Assembly (NCBI GenBank): GCA_003214235.1
Contig: QCLW01000001.1
Coordinates: 24,477-88,476 of the forward strand
DNA length: 64,000 bases
Source: Prochlorococcus sp. AG-418-F16
GTDB lineage: Bacteria; Cyanobacteriota; Cyanobacteriia; PCC-6307; Cyanobiaceae
Reading direction: 5' to 3'
Shown here: in pieces, positions 62,532 through 64,000 of the stretch
Layout of the letters: the number at the start of each line of letters is the position of its first letter
Numbering within the stretch: position 1 is the first letter of the stretch
The notes under the pieces: model-generated
Seen by the model: the letters and a program-made list of their open reading frames with translations, nothing else
Told to the model about the DNA's origin: nothing
Database searches by the model: none
Program-made: the position numbers and the translations under genes

Positions 62532-62822
62532 TTATTTTTTCGTAATGTTCCCGTCAGGATTTTCTTTAGATATTTTTTTATATTCTTTTCTAATTTCGTC
62601 TAATAGAAGTTTTCTTTTATCCAGATAAGTATCGGATTCTTGTTTTGATAATCTATATCTTTCTTTTTTAGTTAAATTTAGCCAATTATTCAAATTCTTC
62701 TTATTAAAAGTTGTTAATTTTTTAGCCTTCAAAACTTTTTGTTTTCTATTTAATTTAACGAAGTTTTTTAACTTAAAAAAAATAAATATGAAAACAAAAA
62801 TTATCACTATCTTCAAGAACAT
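62532..62822 (-). CDS. Small membrane-anchored protein, 96 aa
   Basis: From ATG 62822 (TGATG overlaps the hisS stop). One N-terminal transmembrane helix ([18 protein letters not shown]), then a highly basic, helical cytoplasmic part (KLNRKQKVLKAKKLTTFNKK) and an acidic/basic tail. Coupled to hisS translation. No recognised domain. Confidence 0.65.
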   Translation of the reverse strand: MFLKIVIIFVFIFIFFKLKNFVKLNRKQKVLKAKKLTTFNKKNLNNWLNLTKKERYRLSKQESDTYLDKRKLLLDEIRKEYKKISKENPDGNITKK

Positions 62823-64000
62823 CACTTAACAAATAAGTTATTTTTTATCCAGTTTTCTAATTTAATATCATTCTCAAAAGATATAACCTCTTCTTCATTC
62901 CCATTATCTGATTTATCAAATAGCCTTATGATAAATTCTCCATTGGCCGCCTCATCATCACCAATAAGAATAATACTTTTAGATTTTAGTTTATTAGCCT
63001 TTTTAAATTGTTTAGAGAATGAGGCTCCACTTAAATCCAACTCGACTAATAAATCATGATTTCTTAATTTTCTAGATAAATCCATAGCTAACGATTCAGC
63101 AATTAAGCCTTGGTTAATAATATAAATATCAGTATTTCTTGGAACTTCAAGGTCTTTTCCCGCTAGTAAGATTAATCTTTCTAAACCAATAGCGAATCCA
63201 ATTGCAGGGGTATTTGGCCCTCCCATTTGTTTTATTAAATCGTCGTATCTCCCTCCCCCACAAACTGTAGCTTGGGAGCCTAGAGCTCCACTAGTGATTT
63301 CAAAGGCTGTATGTGTGTAATAATCTAAACCTCTTACTAGATTAAAATTTTCAATATAAGGTATTTTTAAAACCTCTAATTGTCTTTTTAAGTCTAAATA
63401 TCGGTTATGACTTTTTTCAGACAAAAAATTAAATAATCTTGGTGCATTTTCAAGAACTTTTTTAGTTTGAATATTCTTTGAGTCCAAAATCCTTAAAGGA
63501 TTTTTATTGATTCTATTCTGAGAATCTAAATCTAAAGACTCTTTATTTGTTTCTAGCCACTTCATAAAAGATTTTTGAAAATTTGATCTGTCATTAGTAT
63601 CACCTAAGGTATTTATTTCGAGATTGAGTTCTTTTATTCCTAATTTACCTAAGATATCCCAAGCTAAAGCAATAATTTCAACATCACTTCTAACTGAATC
63701 ATGTCCTATAAACTCAACACCTAACTGATGAAACTGTCTTTGCCTACCTGCTTGAGGTCTTTCGTATCGAAACATAGGACCCATGTACCAAAGTTTTTGA
63801 ATAGGATTAGACGATATTCCATTTTGTATTAACGCTCGTGCGACTGAGGCTGTTCCTTCAGGTCTGAGAGTGCAAGACCTCTCCCCCCTATCAAGAAATG
63901 TATACATTTCCTTACTGACAACATCTGTTCCTTCACCAATTCCTCTTATAAATAACTCGGTCATTTCCAATATTGGTGTTCTTATTTCTTTGATGGATGC
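62822..64000 (-). CDS. hisS: Histidyl-tRNA synthetase, 5' end outside the window
   Basis: Charges tRNA-His. The visible part lacks about the first 30-40 codons, which continue beyond 64000; frame remains open ([11 protein letters not shown]) past the first in-frame ATG at 63970. Class II signatures are motif 2 ([19 protein letters not shown]), the HisRS motifs [15 protein letters not shown] and GGGRYDDLI, motif 3 ([13 protein letters not shown]), and the C-terminal anticodon-binding domain. Last gene of the window. Confidence 0.95.
   Translation of the reverse strand, partial: ASIKEIRTPILEMTELFIRGIGEGTDVVSKEMYTFLDRGERSCTLRPEGTASVARALIQNGISSNPIQKLWYMGPMFRYERPQAGRQRQFHQLGVEFIGHDSVRSDVEIIALAWDILGKLGIKELNLEINTLGDTNDRSNFQKSFMKWLETNKESLDLDSQNRINKNPLRILDSKNIQTKKVLENAPRLFNFLSEKSHNRYLDLKRQLEVLKIPYIENFNLVRGLDYYTHTAFEITSGALGSQATVCGGGRYDDLIKQMGGPNTPAIGFAIGLERLILLAGKDLEVPRNTDIYIINQGLIAESLAMDLSRKLRNHDLLVELDLSGASFSKQFKKANKLKSKSIILIGDDEAANGEFIIRLFDKSDNGNEEEVISFENDIKLENWIKNNLFVK

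Overview
The window looks like the chromosome of a high-light-adapted marine Prochlorococcus. It is very AT-rich and densely packed, and it carries a divinyl-chlorophyll a/b antenna gene (pcb), a lycopene cyclase of the picocyanobacterial crtL type, a monomeric B12-dependent ribonucleotide reductase, a CPP1-like J-domain protein, Tic20 and a glucosylglycerol-3-phosphatase. From memory, the order pcb, GltS-like transporter, GST, SDR, crtL matches the MED4 lineage. No strain can be named from the sequence alone.

Layout. 1-6.7 kb is core: the hslO tail, a CPP1-like gene, prfC, a methyltransferase, nrdJ and small genes, ending in a 33-aa DUF4278 peptide behind a structured leader that could switch between two folds. 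7.0-11.6 kb is a tight MoxR / DUF58 / transglutaminase / lipoprotein operon. 11.6-25.3 kb is a nearly complete type IV pilus locus. Its plus arm holds pilins, a PilP-like lipoprotein, pilB, pilT and pilC; its minus arm holds pilQ, pilN, pilO, three pilin-like minor proteins and a PilM-like protein; pilD is also here. A porin follows at 25.6 kb.

27.1-34.2 kb is an accessory island centred on tRNA-Ser(UGA). It holds many tiny membrane or secreted proteins, a probable small RNA, a second full-length PilB, and several fragments of the tRNA gene. Two fragments form a left 5' half and a decayed right 3' half sharing an 11-bp core in the anticodon arm, which is the footprint expected from repeated site-specific integration into the tRNA. 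No integrase gene is present.

34.5-64 kb returns to core and flexible genes: Tic20, a glyoxalase, a ribbon-helix-helix / GIY-YIG-like pair behind palindromic operators, a GMC oxidoreductase, a CbiX cobaltochelatase, a SulP transporter, methionine synthesis (metA with the acetyl-CoA-type residue, plus metY), a GpsA-like / StpA compatible-solute pair, ArsS, a Fur-family regulator, MscS, a POR-like SDR, crtL, a GST, a GltS-like transporter, pcb and a truncated hisS.

The genes most worth following up are the tRNA-Ser island with its PilB paralogue, the switch-like DUF4278 leader, the minus-strand RNA near 28.15 kb, the 102-bp repeats in the PilM-like tail, and the RHH/GIY-YIG pair. All functional calls are by reading motifs; no database search was run.
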